NCBI GenBank assembly: GCA_012519415.1
Contig: JAAYQG010000072.1
Location: 1-47,113 of the forward strand
Source of the DNA: Treponema sp.
GTDB taxonomy: Bacteria > Spirochaetota > Spirochaetia > Treponematales > Treponemataceae
Reading direction: 5' to 3'
Length of the DNA: 47,113 bases
This document shows, piece by piece, positions 34,120-41,849 of this stretch. The position numbers and the translations under genes were made by a program. The notes under the pieces are model-generated. The model did not search any database. It was not told the DNA's origin and was given only the letters and a program-made list of their open reading frames with translations. How positions within the stretch are numbered: position 1 is the first letter of the stretch; every line of letters begins with the position of its first letter.

Positions 34120-34596
34120 ATGAAGAGATTTTTTCTTTTGTTTTTATTGATTGTTCCGCTATGCGTTTTTTTTTCATGTTCAACTAAAAAATATGCACCT
34201 GACCCATATGCAAATAGCATTAGACCGTCTATTTATGGGGAATGGGTTTTGCGGAGCATGAAAGATTCAGATAGCACATATGAAATTACTTCTGAAGTTA
34301 CTCTTGTTTTTCCTGAAAAACCTCGAAACGGGCTACATGGTTCAGCTGGCGTAAATTTCTACAACGGAACAGCTGATATTACAGATAAGGGCTTTTTTTG
34401 CGGAACTATCGCTGTTACTTCCATGTTTGGTGATGAGGAAGATATGGAAACGGAAGCCAATTTTCTTAGATTATTGAAATTATGCGATACTATATCTGTA
34501 GAAACTTTACCGCCGGCTGATAAAGAACGCCTTGAAATGAGGCTGCTTGTATTGTCAAATAATGCAGAAGCTGTTCGGCTCGAATTTGTTCAGTAA
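34120..34596 (+). CDS. META-domain-like lipoprotein
   Basis: 158 residues. The signal peptide MKRFFLLFLLIVPLCVFF ends in FFSC, a usable lipobox, so Cys20 should be lipidated. The mature part begins after a short linker with IYGEWVLRSMKDSDSTYEI, then LVFPEKPRNGLHGSAGVNFYNGTADI and a Met/Glu-rich segment. This order (GEW-L at the start, a G-GSAG-N-Y-G motif in the middle) is that of META/HslJ-like envelope proteins. The start is set at 34120 behind GAGGG. Function is unknown; such proteins are tied to envelope stress. It stands alone, divergent from gap. Confidence 0.65.
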   Translation: MKRFFLLFLLIVPLCVFFSCSTKKYAPDPYANSIRPSIYGEWVLRSMKDSDSTYEITSEVTLVFPEKPRNGLHGSAGVNFYNGTADITDKGFFCGTIAVTSMFGDEEDMETEANFLRLLKLCDTISVETLPPADKERLEMRLLVLSNNAEAVRLEFVQ

Positions 34597-34662
34597 ATTT
34601 TCAGTTGGAAATTTTTAGTAGATGATGAATAAAAACTTGATATTCACACAAAATAAGAATGA

Positions 34663-34668
34663 TATGAT
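34663..34668 (+). promoter_or_regulatory. Extended -10 promoter of the AlaX-like gene
   Basis: TATGAT preceded by TGA forms an extended -10. The start near 34675 is about five bases before the ATG at 34680. A TTGATA upstream is 20 bases away, too far for a standard -35. Confidence 0.5.
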
Positions 34669-34679
34669 ATATTTTTAGA

Positions 34680-35168
34680 ATGAACAAACAAACAGATGAA
34701 AATAAATTAAATGTGCCTAAAAAAGATTATTGCACTCCTATGCATACTGCTGAACATATTCTAAATCAGGCAATGTGTCGCAATTTTGGCTCCGACCGTG
34801 CTTTTAATGCACATATAGAAGCAAAAAAATCAAAATGTGATTATCATTTTAATGATTCTTCTAAAATACCAACAACAGAAGCTCTTATAGTTTTAGAAGC
34901 AGAAGTAAACGATATTATTTCAAGAAATCTTGAAGTTACAAGTCGCATTGTTACGCGTGAAGAAGCTGCAAAAGTTGCAGATTTATCAAGACTTCCAAAA
35001 GATGCAAGCGAGATGGTTCGGCTTGTTTTTGTAGGTGATTATGACGTATGTCCTTGCATAGGCACTCATGTTTCAAATACAAAAGAAATAGGAAAATTTC
35101 GCATTATAAGCACAGATTTCAATGATGGCGTTTTTCGCATACGCTGGAAAGTTGAGGGGAAAATTTGA
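34680..35168 (+). CDS. AlaX-like tRNA editing-domain protein
   Basis: 162 residues corresponding to the second additional domain of alanyl- and threonyl-tRNA synthetases. In other bacteria stand-alone forms (AlaX) hydrolyse mischarged Ser- or Gly-tRNA-Ala. The zinc site is visible as HTAEH (His22, His26) and CIGTH (Cys126, His130). The N-terminal beta-barrel half of larger AlaX proteins is missing, so it is the short type. The actual tRNA substrate cannot be told from sequence. The message should be nearly leaderless, and no Shine-Dalgarno is present. A repeat element begins directly after the stop. Confidence 0.82.
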   Translation: MNKQTDENKLNVPKKDYCTPMHTAEHILNQAMCRNFGSDRAFNAHIEAKKSKCDYHFNDSSKIPTTEALIVLEAEVNDIISRNLEVTSRIVTREEAAKVADLSRLPKDASEMVRLVFVGDYDVCPCIGTHVSNTKEIGKFRIISTDFNDGVFRIRWKVEGKI

Positions 35169-35175
35169 AATTGGG

Positions 35176-35300
35176 GGGTCGCTTTTGGGGTAATTCCATA
35201 ATTTTGGGATTAATTTGGCGAACCTTCGTAGTTTGCGGTTTCGCAAACTACAAGGATTTTTTTGATGTTGGATTGGTTCTACAGTTTTGGGATTAATCCA
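35176..35300 (+). repeat. Two-hairpin intergenic repeat, copies C and D
   Basis: Copy C: GGGTCGC (35176-35182) pairs with GCGAACC (35218-35224) with one mismatch, around a core containing TTTTGGGATTAATTTGG. The second hairpin is GTAGTTTGCG (35228-35237), loop GTTT, CGCAAACTAC (35242-35251), with the same arms as copy B and a different loop. A partial copy D (TTCTACAGTTTTGGGATTAA at 35277-35296) follows and forms TGGATT/AATCCA. Copy D runs into the 3' end of the converging receiver/ATPase gene. Confidence 0.68.
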
Positions 35301-36627
35301 GTATGGGCAGTTCTGATGGAATTGCAACTTGTTTTTTAAGTTCTTCTAGTTGTGCTGTCATACTAATTATTTTCTTGTTAGAATTCAAAAGCCGTTGTGC
35401 CAGCAGTTTTGATAAAAAAATACCGTAGTGGGGGTTTCGTCTAATTAAATTCAGAAACGAAACTTTTGGTACTTTTATTAGTTTTCCGCCGCCTATTGAC
35501 ATAACTGTTGCAGAACGTCTGTCATTTAGAAGAAAAGCCATTTCGCCAATAAACATATCGTTTGGAGAGAGAACGGAAACAAGTTTATTGTCTGTATAAA
35601 TTGCATATCTTCCGCTTACAATAAAATACAAATCATTGCTCATTTCATTTTCTCTACATACAATTTGGCGGTCTAAAAAATTTATATTTGCAAAAGATTG
35701 CATAATGCTCGGAATTGTATTTGCAGCATCTTTTAAGTTGTTTATTTCAAATGTTACTTCGTTGCCTTTTTCATTATAAGATAGCGAAGATACAAGACTT
35801 TCCGAAAGCTTCATGCCTCTGCCATGTGTTCCTTCTGAAAAGTCTGCATTGAGGTACTTTCTCCAATCAAAACCAGCTCCGTCATCACGAATAACAAATT
35901 TAGATTTAGTATGTCCAATTGCATATGCGATGCGGATTTTTCTGGAGGCTATTTCCGGCTGTTTGCATTTTTCTTTAATAAGCGAAAGAATGTTGCCGCC
36001 GTTTTCTAGCCATGCTGATTTTTCTTCATATGTTATGTTACAGTTTCCATGCTCAAGCGCATTTGTCAAAAGCTCCATAAGAACAGTTTGCAAAGAATAA
36101 AGGTCATCGTTGCTTATGCGGTTGGAACTATACATATAACCAACAAGAAAACGCGTATACAGCCTAAAATCCATAGGATCGCAACCGCATACAAATGAAC
36201 CTGTTTCTTTTCCACCAAAATTGTCCTGCATTCCTCTGTTAAATAAAAAATGCTGGTTTCGCCACAAAATGCGTAATAAGCGTGTAAAGTTTTCTTTGAA
36301 ATTTATTAAAGTTTGAACTATAAGAATGTTCGGGTCTTTTTGTTCATCAACAGCTTGTGCTTCCGCAGCATTTGAAACAACAGCAATAATGCCACCGTTA
36401 TGTAGCCATGGATCAGAATTAATAGTTGCAATGATGCGATGACAATCAATTTCGCTAGATGTAAAGTCTATAACTTTTATTTCAGGAAGCTCATAATCTA
36501 TGAAACTTAAAGCTGCGTCTGTGTCGGTGTAGAAATCAGCATCAAAATAATTAGCGTATTTTTTACAACTTAGTTGCACAGTGTCAATAACCTGCTGGTT
36601 TGTAGAAGCAACAAGAATCTTTTTCAT
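35293..36627 (-). CDS. Receiver-like / GHKL ATPase / cyclic-nucleotide-binding protein
   Basis: 444 residues in three domains. Residues 1-120 form a receiver-like fold (ILVASTNQQVIDTVQLSC) with Asp54 in KVIDF at the phosphorylation position, but only part of the acidic pocket is clear. Residues about 150-300 are a histidine-kinase-like ATPase of the anti-sigma/RsbW kind: N-box ELLTNALEHG, then RDDGAGFD and GTHGRGMKLSESLVSSL. No His phosphoacceptor domain is seen. Residues 315-420 are a cyclic-nucleotide domain with a canonical pocket (FIGEMAFLLNDRRSATV; Glu362, Arg371). It probably integrates a phosphorelay and cAMP to set the ATPase, perhaps as a Ser kinase or anti-sigma factor. ATG 36627 is chosen because the promoter lies right before it. 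Its last codons are supplied by a repeat copy. Confidence 0.82.
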   Translation of the reverse strand: MKKILVASTNQQVIDTVQLSCKKYANYFDADFYTDTDAALSFIDYELPEIKVIDFTSSEIDCHRIIATINSDPWLHNGGIIAVVSNAAEAQAVDEQKDPNILIVQTLINFKENFTRLLRILWRNQHFLFNRGMQDNFGGKETGSFVCGCDPMDFRLYTRFLVGYMYSSNRISNDDLYSLQTVLMELLTNALEHGNCNITYEEKSAWLENGGNILSLIKEKCKQPEIASRKIRIAYAIGHTKSKFVIRDDGAGFDWRKYLNADFSEGTHGRGMKLSESLVSSLSYNEKGNEVTFEINNLKDAANTIPSIMQSFANINFLDRQIVCRENEMSNDLYFIVSGRYAIYTDNKLVSVLSPNDMFIGEMAFLLNDRRSATVMSIGGGKLIKVPKVSFLNLIRRNPHYGIFLSKLLAQRLLNSNKKIISMTAQLEELKKQVAIPSELPILD

Positions 36628-36635
36628 AATAACAG

Positions 36636-36641
36636 AGTATA
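36636..36641 (-). promoter_or_regulatory. Extended -10 promoter of the receiver/ATPase/cNMP gene
   Basis: On the minus strand TATACT (36641-36636) is preceded by TGG, an extended -10. The expected start near 36629 is two bases before the ATG at 36627. Confidence 0.5.
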
Positions 36642-36711
36642 CCATATTTTTGCCGAAAACAAGAGCATAATTTAACAAAAATAAATATTTTAATAGTATT
36701 ATATATTTTGG

Positions 36712-36740
36712 TTGACGTTTTTAGACTAAAAGAGTACTAT
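36712..36740 (+). promoter_or_regulatory. Strong promoter upstream of the small ORF and corA
   Basis: TTGACG (36712-36717) and TACTAT (36735-36740) are 17 bases apart. The start near 36747 gives a leader of about 40 bases to the small ORF and about 195 bases to corA. Confidence 0.7.
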
Positions 36741-36787
36741 CCCACTATGCTTTTTTGCATATTATTCGTTTTTTTAGGAGGCGCATA

Positions 36788-36871
36788 ATGGATCCATATC
36801 CTAGTTGTAGTCATAATGATTCTTTTTTAACAAATGCGCTTTCTGTAACACATTTATATAAAATGAACTAA
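36788..36871 (+). CDS. 27-residue small ORF in the corA leader
   Basis: ATG at 36788 is preceded by a perfect AGGAGG (36776-36781) six bases away, the best ribosome site in the window. The frame runs MDPYPSCSHNDSFLTN and on to YKMN and a TAA at 36869-36871. It lies between a strong promoter and corA, 69 bases before the corA ATG. After the stop, AAGTTG (36870-36875) can pair with CAACTT (36887-36892), and GGC-GC with GC-GCC up to the corA ribosome site. This arrangement fits a leader peptide, but a short membrane or cytoplasmic peptide is also possible. It is not rich in Pro, Asp or Glu as MgtL-like leaders are. The ribosome site and start resemble those of corA (GAGGCGCAT-ATG), so it may derive from a local duplication. 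Confidence 0.55.
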   Translation: MDPYPSCSHNDSFLTNALSVTHLYKMN

Positions 36872-36940
36872 GTTGCAGGGCGCTTCCAACTTGGCAGCTT
36901 TGAAAAATATTTTCGAGCAGCCCCAAAACAAGAGGCGCAT

Positions 36941-37951
36941 ATGATTACTTTTTGGCAACAAGAAAATGGAAAACTTGTAAAACGTGAAAATGACACAATC
37001 GATGAGAATAAAAAACTTTGGGTTGATGCTCGTTCTGTAACACGCGAAGATATTCGCATTCTTGAAGAAGAATATGGTGTTCAAAAAGATCATATTCTCG
37101 ATATTCTAGACCAAGATGAACTTTCGCGAATTGAAAAAGATGATTATGTACTTATAATAATGCGTCTGCCGATTTTTGAACCTGCAAATGATATAAGTTA
37201 TTTTACAATTCCGCTTGGCATAATTTTTTTGGAAACTACAATCATTACAATTTGCTGGACTGACTGCGAAGTACTTAAAGATATAAGTGCAAACAGACTC
37301 CGCAACTTACGACTAAATGATTTTCCGGCTTTTATAATTCAGATTATGAACAGAGCAGACTCAACATTTTTGCGATACCTAAAAGAAATAAACAGAAGAT
37401 CCGCAACAATTCAGACTGAAATGCAAGTTTCAATTAGAAATACGGAACTTTTACATTTATTGAACCTTCAAAAATCTCTCGTATTTTTTACTACATCTTT
37501 GAAAAGCAATCAGCTTTTACTTGAAAAGATTTCTAAAACACGCTTGATTTTTCTTGATGAAGATGACAAAGATTGGCTTGAAGATGTTGAAATTGATAAT
37601 AGACAAGCCATTGAAATGGCAGACACTTATAGCGATATTCTTTCTGGCATAACAGAAGCTTTTTCTTCTATTATCTCAAACAATATGAATATCGTAATGA
37701 AACGCTTGACTGTGATTTCTCTTGTAATGGCAGTTCCGACACTTATTACAAGTTTTTTTGGCATGAATGTGCCGCTGCCGTTTGGAAAAGCCGGTTGGCT
37801 TGGCGGCTTTGTAATAACTATAATTTGCTTTATTTCAGCTTTAGGAGCTTGGATTTTGATTGACGGCAAAAATACTAATTACAATCAAAAGAAACATATT
37901 CGTAAAAGACATCGTAGATCTTCAGCTTCATCAATTGAGTATGTTGAATAG
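36941..37951 (+). CDS. corA: CorA-family magnesium transporter
   Basis: Pentameric Mg2+ (or Co2+) channel of the inner membrane; 336 residues. A large cytoplasmic N-terminal domain (about 1-250) with a long stalk helix is followed by two transmembrane helices. The signature GMN is at 274-276 at the end of the first one, in ITSFFGMNVPLPF. The second is VITIICFISALGAWILI. The short loop between them lacks the MPEL type of sequence and reads PLPFGKAGWLGG. The tail is strongly basic (KKHIRKRHRRSS). GAGG lies five bases before the ATG. A leader ORF and possible hairpins precede it, which suggests control after transcription start. Confidence 0.92.
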   Translation: MITFWQQENGKLVKRENDTIDENKKLWVDARSVTREDIRILEEEYGVQKDHILDILDQDELSRIEKDDYVLIIMRLPIFEPANDISYFTIPLGIIFLETTIITICWTDCEVLKDISANRLRNLRLNDFPAFIIQIMNRADSTFLRYLKEINRRSATIQTEMQVSIRNTELLHLLNLQKSLVFFTTSLKSNQLLLEKISKTRLIFLDEDDKDWLEDVEIDNRQAIEMADTYSDILSGITEAFSSIISNNMNIVMKRLTVISLVMAVPTLITSFFGMNVPLPFGKAGWLGGFVITIICFISALGAWILIDGKNTNYNQKKHIRKRHRRSSASSIEYVE

Positions 37952-38037
37952 CTTATAAGTTGAAATTCATTTTATCCGCTTTGTTTGCCTGCGCATCAAA
38001 TTAAATTGCACAATACCTTATCAGTATGAACTAACAT

Positions 38038-38613
38038 CTATCTTAAAGCTGAAGCTTCGAGTATGCGACGAGGTTCATTCATTATATTCGGCTTTGAAAT
38101 TTGAGGATTTTTTGCTTGCCTTCCAATATTCCATTGTCTAGTTTGATATTTTTGCAATCTGAATGTTTCCACAATACAACAGAATTTATCTGCAATACTA
38201 ACAAGCCATCCTTCTTTTGTTTTTGGCACATTAAGTGTAAGCGGGAACATATGATTGATTATAATATCTTCTTCTATAGTATTTACATAAAAATCCCGTT
38301 TTGCATTTTCAAGTGCAATCTTCGGATGCTTAAAACAGTGCCAGCTTGGGCATCTTTGTTTGTCATGCCAATCATACAAAAAATAATCATGAAGAAGCGC
38401 ACCTGTTATAAGAGATTTTTCATCAATGTTAATATTAAAAAAGCAGGCAAGCTTTAAACTTATAGTTGCAACATTAAGGCTGTGGTTAAATACTGAAGTT
38501 TTGCCATGTTGCACAAACTCTTTTGACGCAAGAAATTGCGTTTTTTTAATAAGTTGCTTTAAAATGTCATCAAGCAACTTTATTTGACGTATTGTCAATG
38601 TTATAGCTATCAT
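38038..38613 (-). CDS. HD-domain phosphohydrolase
   Basis: 191 residues from ATG 38613. The HD metal-binding set is visible: His44 in FNHSLNVA, His75-Asp76 in ALLHDYFLYDW and Asp142 in SIADKFC. This is the arrangement of small HD hydrolases whose substrates are nucleotides or cyclic nucleotides; the real one is unknown. Basic residues and a helix precede the domain. An in-frame TTG at 38625 is an alternative start. The ATG sits in the loop between two perfect 11-base inverted arms, and the promoter places the transcription start about two bases before it, so regulation at this site is likely. Confidence 0.8.
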   Translation of the reverse strand: MIAITLTIRQIKLLDDILKQLIKKTQFLASKEFVQHGKTSVFNHSLNVATISLKLACFFNINIDEKSLITGALLHDYFLYDWHDKQRCPSWHCFKHPKIALENAKRDFYVNTIEEDIIINHMFPLTLNVPKTKEGWLVSIADKFCCIVETFRLQKYQTRQWNIGRQAKNPQISKPNIMNEPRRILEASALR

Positions 38614-38630
38614 TAATTCTGACAATACGT
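38587..38630. promoter_or_regulatory. 11-base inverted repeat across the HD-gene start
   Basis: ACGTATTGTCA (38587-38597) and TGACAATACGT (38620-38630) are perfect inverted arms, with centres 33 bases apart, about three helical turns. The right arm overlaps the -10 and the left arm is inside the coding region. In RNA form the arms would pair with the ATG in the loop. Confidence 0.5.
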
Positions 38631-38651
38631 TTTATTTTATGTTTTTGTCAA
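38622..38651 (-). promoter_or_regulatory. Promoter of the HD gene
   Basis: On the minus strand TTGACA (38651-38646), 18 bases, then TATTGT (38627-38622). The start near 38615 is two bases before ATG 38613. Confidence 0.5.
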
Positions 38652-38773
38652 TATTAAGATTGTAAGAAGAGTGTAAGGAAAATGTAAAGAAAATATGAAT
38701 TTTTTCAAACGTTTTTAAACATTTTTAATTAAAAAAAACACCAGATTAACCCCGAATTTGTATCATAATGTAA

Positions 38774-38830
38774 TTGTGCGCTTCCCCGTTAGCACAACAA
38801 AACCACAAAAAAATCCTTGTCGGTTACAAG
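38774..38830 (+). other. First hairpins of the sugar-transporter leader
   Basis: TTGTGC (38774-38779) pairs with GCACAA (38792-38797), and CTTGT (38816-38820) with ACAAG (38826-38830). They are the upstream part of a 330-base gene-free leader before the sugar-binding protein. I could not fix a promoter for it and recognise no known riboswitch. Confidence 0.35.
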
Positions 38831-38889
38831 AAAATTCCAAATTAAGAAGATTATCCTCTAAATCAGCAAAAAAATCCGAATTTTTATTT

Positions 38890-38915
38890 ATGATTTTATA
38901 GTTTAATAAAATCAT
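38890..38915 (+). other. Leader hairpin
   Basis: ATGATTTTAT (38890-38899) pairs perfectly with ATAAAATCAT (38906-38915), four bases before the terminator hairpin of the same leader. Confidence 0.45.
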
Positions 38916-38918
38916 AAT

Positions 38919-38959
38919 AAAAAGCACAGAACATATTCAAATGTTTTTATGTGCTTTTT
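38919..38959 (+). terminator. Leader terminator or attenuator before the sugar ABC operon
   Basis: AAAAAGCACA (38919-38928) pairs with TGTGCTTTTT (38950-38959), with an inner AACAT/ATGTT pairing. The short T-run makes it an intrinsic terminator. It either ends the leader early (attenuation) or marks the end of an unseen upstream RNA. Confidence 0.6.
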
Positions 38960-39029
38960 GCAAAAAGGAGGGGTGAGCAAGTTTTACTTGTTCATTGCGG
39001 CAAAAAAAAGTGTTGCTTTTTTAGACGCG

Positions 39030-39050
39030 TTTTGTCAAGTTTTGACAAAA
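39030..39050. promoter_or_regulatory. 21-base palindrome upstream of the sugar-binding protein
   Basis: TTTTGTCAA (39030-39038) and TTGACAAAA (39042-39050) are perfect 9-base arms around GTT. The right arm contains TTGACA, but no good -10 follows at the usual distance. Operator for a sugar-responsive repressor is the likely role; an RNA hairpin is possible too. Confidence 0.5.
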
Positions 39051-39094
39051 TCCAAACTCAATTATTCACCAAGTCAAAAAATAAGGAGACTTGT

Positions 39095-40177
39095 ATGAAA
39101 AAAATTTTAGCTATTCTTTTAGTATTGTGCTTGATTTTAACAGGTGTTTTTGCCGGTGGAGGCAGAGAATCTTCAGATGCAATTAAAATCGGTGTTTCAA
39201 TGCCAACACAGAGCTTACAGCGCTGGAACCAAGACGGTTCAAACATGAAAGCCAAACTTGAAGCAGCCGGCTATAAGGTTGACCTTCAGTATGGTGGAGA
39301 TAACGATATTCCAACACAAGTTGCACAAATCGAAAACATGATCATGTCAAATTGCAAAGTTATCGTTATTGCAGCTATTGACGGTTATTCTTTGACAGAA
39401 GTTTTGAAACAAGCTCAAGATAAAGGCATTCAAGTTATCGCTTATGACCGCCTTATTATGAACAGTGATGCAGTTTCTTATTATGCAACATTCGATAACT
39501 ACAAAGTTGGTCAATTCCAAGGCGAATATATCAGAGATAAACTTAATCTTGATAAAAATGATGGAAAAACATACAACATTGAACTTTTTACAGGCGACCC
39601 TGCTGATAACAACGTAAACTTCTTCTTTGGTGGAGCAATGGATGTTCTTACTCCATATATTAAGAGTGGAAAGCTTGTTGTAAAATCTGGTCAGACAACA
39701 AAAGCACAATGTGCAACACCAGGCTGGTCTACAGAAGAAGCTCAGAAACGTATGGAAAACCTTATTACTGCTAACGGCTATGGTCCAAAAGGAACAAAAC
39801 TTGATGCAGTTTATTCTTCAAACGACTCTTGTGCAAACGGTATTACAAACGCACTTATCAACGCAGGTTATACAAAAGACAACTTCCCGATTATCACAGG
39901 TCAGGACTGCGACATTGTAGCTGTTAAGAACATGATTGCCGGAACACAAGCTATGTCTATTTTCAAAGATACACGTACTTTGGCAGCAAAAGTTGTTGAA
40001 ATGGTTGATGCAATCTGTAAAGGTACAAAAGTTGATGTAAATGATACAAAAACTTACAACAACGGTATAAAAGTTGTTCCTTCATTCCTTTGTGAACCAG
40101 TATTCGGTGATATTAATAACTACAAATCATTGCTTATTGATAGTGGTTATTACACAAAAGCTCAGCTTGGTCTGTAA
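39095..40177 (+). CDS. chvE: Monosaccharide ABC transporter substrate-binding protein, ChvE-like
   Basis: Periplasmic sugar-binding protein of 360 residues (pentose/hexose family). A signal peptide (MKKILAILLVLCLILTGVFA) precedes the periplasmic-binding fold IKIGVSMPTQSLQRWNQDG. Sugar-contact positions are suggested in MPTQSLQRW, AAIDGYSL, AYDRLI and TGQDCD. LFTGDPADNNVNFFFGGAMDVL is typical of the multiple-sugar-binding ChvE group, which favours glucose, galactose, xylose or arabinose. The exact sugar cannot be read. ATG 39095 has AAGGAGA at 39083-39089. It is the first gene of the binding-ATPase-permease operon. Confidence 0.9.
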   Translation: MKKILAILLVLCLILTGVFAGGGRESSDAIKIGVSMPTQSLQRWNQDGSNMKAKLEAAGYKVDLQYGGDNDIPTQVAQIENMIMSNCKVIVIAAIDGYSLTEVLKQAQDKGIQVIAYDRLIMNSDAVSYYATFDNYKVGQFQGEYIRDKLNLDKNDGKTYNIELFTGDPADNNVNFFFGGAMDVLTPYIKSGKLVVKSGQTTKAQCATPGWSTEEAQKRMENLITANGYGPKGTKLDAVYSSNDSCANGITNALINAGYTKDNFPIITGQDCDIVAVKNMIAGTQAMSIFKDTRTLAAKVVEMVDAICKGTKVDVNDTKTYNNGIKVVPSFLCEPVFGDINNYKSLLIDSGYYTKAQLGL

Positions 40178-40192
40178 TTTGTAATTGAATGT

Positions 40193-40230
40193 GCGGCGAC
40201 TTTGCAATTGCAGGCCGCCGCCTTTTTTTT
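40193..40230 (+). terminator. Intercistronic terminator after the sugar-binding gene
   Basis: GCGGCG (40193-40198) pairs with CGCCGC (40216-40221), followed by eight T. It should stop part of the transcripts, giving more binding protein than ATPase and permease. Confidence 0.8.
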
Positions 40231-40261
40231 ACAAAATCCTAGAAGGGGGAAAAGCGAATTT

Positions 40262-41806
40262 ATGGCAAATTACTTGCTTGAAATGAAAAATATTACCAAA
40301 ACGTTTCCGGGTGTAAAAGCTTTGAGCGAAGTAAACTTGCAAGTTGAACAAGGTGAAATTCATGCACTTGTAGGCGAAAATGGTGCAGGGAAATCTACAC
40401 TAATGAACGTTTTGAGCGGCATTCATCAGTTTGGCACATATGAGGGTGATATTTTATTTGAAGGTCGTGTATGTAAATTTGAAAAAATCAAAGATAGCGA
40501 AGCAAAAGGTATTGTAATTATCCATCAAGAATTAGCTCTTGTTCCTCAGCTGACAATCGGCGAAAATTTGTTTCTTGGTAATGAACGAGGTTCTACTGTA
40601 AGAATTGATTGGGACGAAACATTCGCAAAAGCTGATGAATATTTGAAACTTGTAGGTCTTGATGAATCTTCGAGAACTTTAATAAAAGACATTGGCGTTG
40701 GTAAGCAGCAGCTTGTTGAAATAGCAAAAGCTCTTGCTAAAAACGTGCGTCTTTTAATTCTTGATGAACCTACTTCGTCTTTGAACGAATCGGATTCAAA
40801 AAAATTACTTAATTTACTTTTAGAATTCAAAAAGAATGGAATGACTTCTATTCTTATATCTCATAAATTGAATGAAGTTTCTTATGTTGCTGATAAAATC
40901 ACAATTATTCGTGATGGAAAAGCGATCGAAACTCTTGATAAAGAAAAAGATGATATAAGCGAAAGCAGAATTGTTGCCGGTATGGTTGGGCGTACAATAA
41001 CAGACCGCTTTCCAAAAAGAGAATCTAAAATTGGAGATGTTTCATTTGAAGTTAAGAACTGGAATGTTGACCATCCGCTTTATGAAGGAAGAAAAGTCTG
41101 CAACGATATAAACATTAAAGTTCACAAAGGCGAAGTTGTCGGCATTTCCGGTCTTATGGGTGCAGGACGCACAGAATTTGCAATGAGTGTTTTCGGTCAT
41201 AGTTACGGCAGAAATATTCGCGGCAAAGTTTTTATAAACGGAAAAGAAGTTAATCTTAAAAGTGTCCGCGAAGCAATCAATAATAAACTTGCTTATGTAA
41301 CTGAAGATCGGAAAGGAAACGGACTTGTTCTTTCTAATCCAATTTCAATAAACACAACTCTTGCGAAGCTTGATAAGATTTCAAAAAACCTTATTCTTGA
41401 TAAAGATCTTGAGTTTAAGTATGCAAATGAATACAAGGATAAGCTTAAAACAAAAACACCGAGTGTAACTCAACTTGTAAGCAATCTTTCCGGTGGTAAC
41501 CAACAGAAAGTTCTTTTAGGCAAGTGGATGTTTGCAGATCCGGACATTTTGATTCTTGATGAACCGACTCGTGGAATTGATGTCGGTGCAAAATATGAAA
41601 TTTACTGCATTATCAATCAGCTTGTATCAGAAGGAAAATCTGTAATAATGATTTCTTCTGAACTTCCTGAAATTCTTGGCATGAGCGATCTAATTTATGT
41701 TATGAATGAAGGTCGAATAATTGCAGAAATGCCAAAAAATGAAGCTTCTCAAGAAGCAATTATGTCTTGCATCTTGAAGTCTGACAATCGCACACTTTCC
41801 GAATAA
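40262..41806 (+). CDS. mmsA: Sugar ABC transporter ATP-binding protein, MmsA/GguA type
   Basis: Tandem ABC ATPase of 514 residues. The first domain has Walker [10 protein letters not shown], the signature-like [13 protein letters not shown] and Walker [12 protein letters not shown]. The second has the degenerate Walker [11 protein letters not shown] usual in this family, signature LSGGNQQKV and Walker [15 protein letters not shown]. This split (only part of the P-loops standard) is normal for monosaccharide importers. The start is ATG 40262 ([21 protein letters not shown]), about twelve bases after an AGGGGG run, a longer spacing than usual. It is the second gene of the operon. Confidence 0.94.
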   Translation: MANYLLEMKNITKTFPGVKALSEVNLQVEQGEIHALVGENGAGKSTLMNVLSGIHQFGTYEGDILFEGRVCKFEKIKDSEAKGIVIIHQELALVPQLTIGENLFLGNERGSTVRIDWDETFAKADEYLKLVGLDESSRTLIKDIGVGKQQLVEIAKALAKNVRLLILDEPTSSLNESDSKKLLNLLLEFKKNGMTSILISHKLNEVSYVADKITIIRDGKAIETLDKEKDDISESRIVAGMVGRTITDRFPKRESKIGDVSFEVKNWNVDHPLYEGRKVCNDINIKVHKGEVVGISGLMGAGRTEFAMSVFGHSYGRNIRGKVFINGKEVNLKSVREAINNKLAYVTEDRKGNGLVLSNPISINTTLAKLDKISKNLILDKDLEFKYANEYKDKLKTKTPSVTQLVSNLSGGNQQKVLLGKWMFADPDILILDEPTRGIDVGAKYEIYCIINQLVSEGKSVIMISSELPEILGMSDLIYVMNEGRIIAEMPKNEASQEAIMSCILKSDNRTLSE

Positions 41807-41849
41807 TACGAAATTTTGCGGTAAAATTGAGTTTATGGGAGATTTTTCT

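Noticed and set aside
36747-36941. M-box type magnesium riboswitch before corA
   Set aside because: The leader is too short and lacks the conserved M-box core; a translated small ORF occupies much of it.
36854-37093. Overlapping minus-strand frames opposite the corA start
   Set aside because: They lie antisense to the strongly supported CorA N-terminus and have no ribosome site.
38973-39098. A 41-residue frame starting GTG at 38973, whose TGA overlaps the ATG of the sugar-binding protein (ATGA)
   Set aside because: The AGGAGG before it ends only one base from the GTG, too close to serve it, and the frame runs through a hairpin and the 21-base palindrome.
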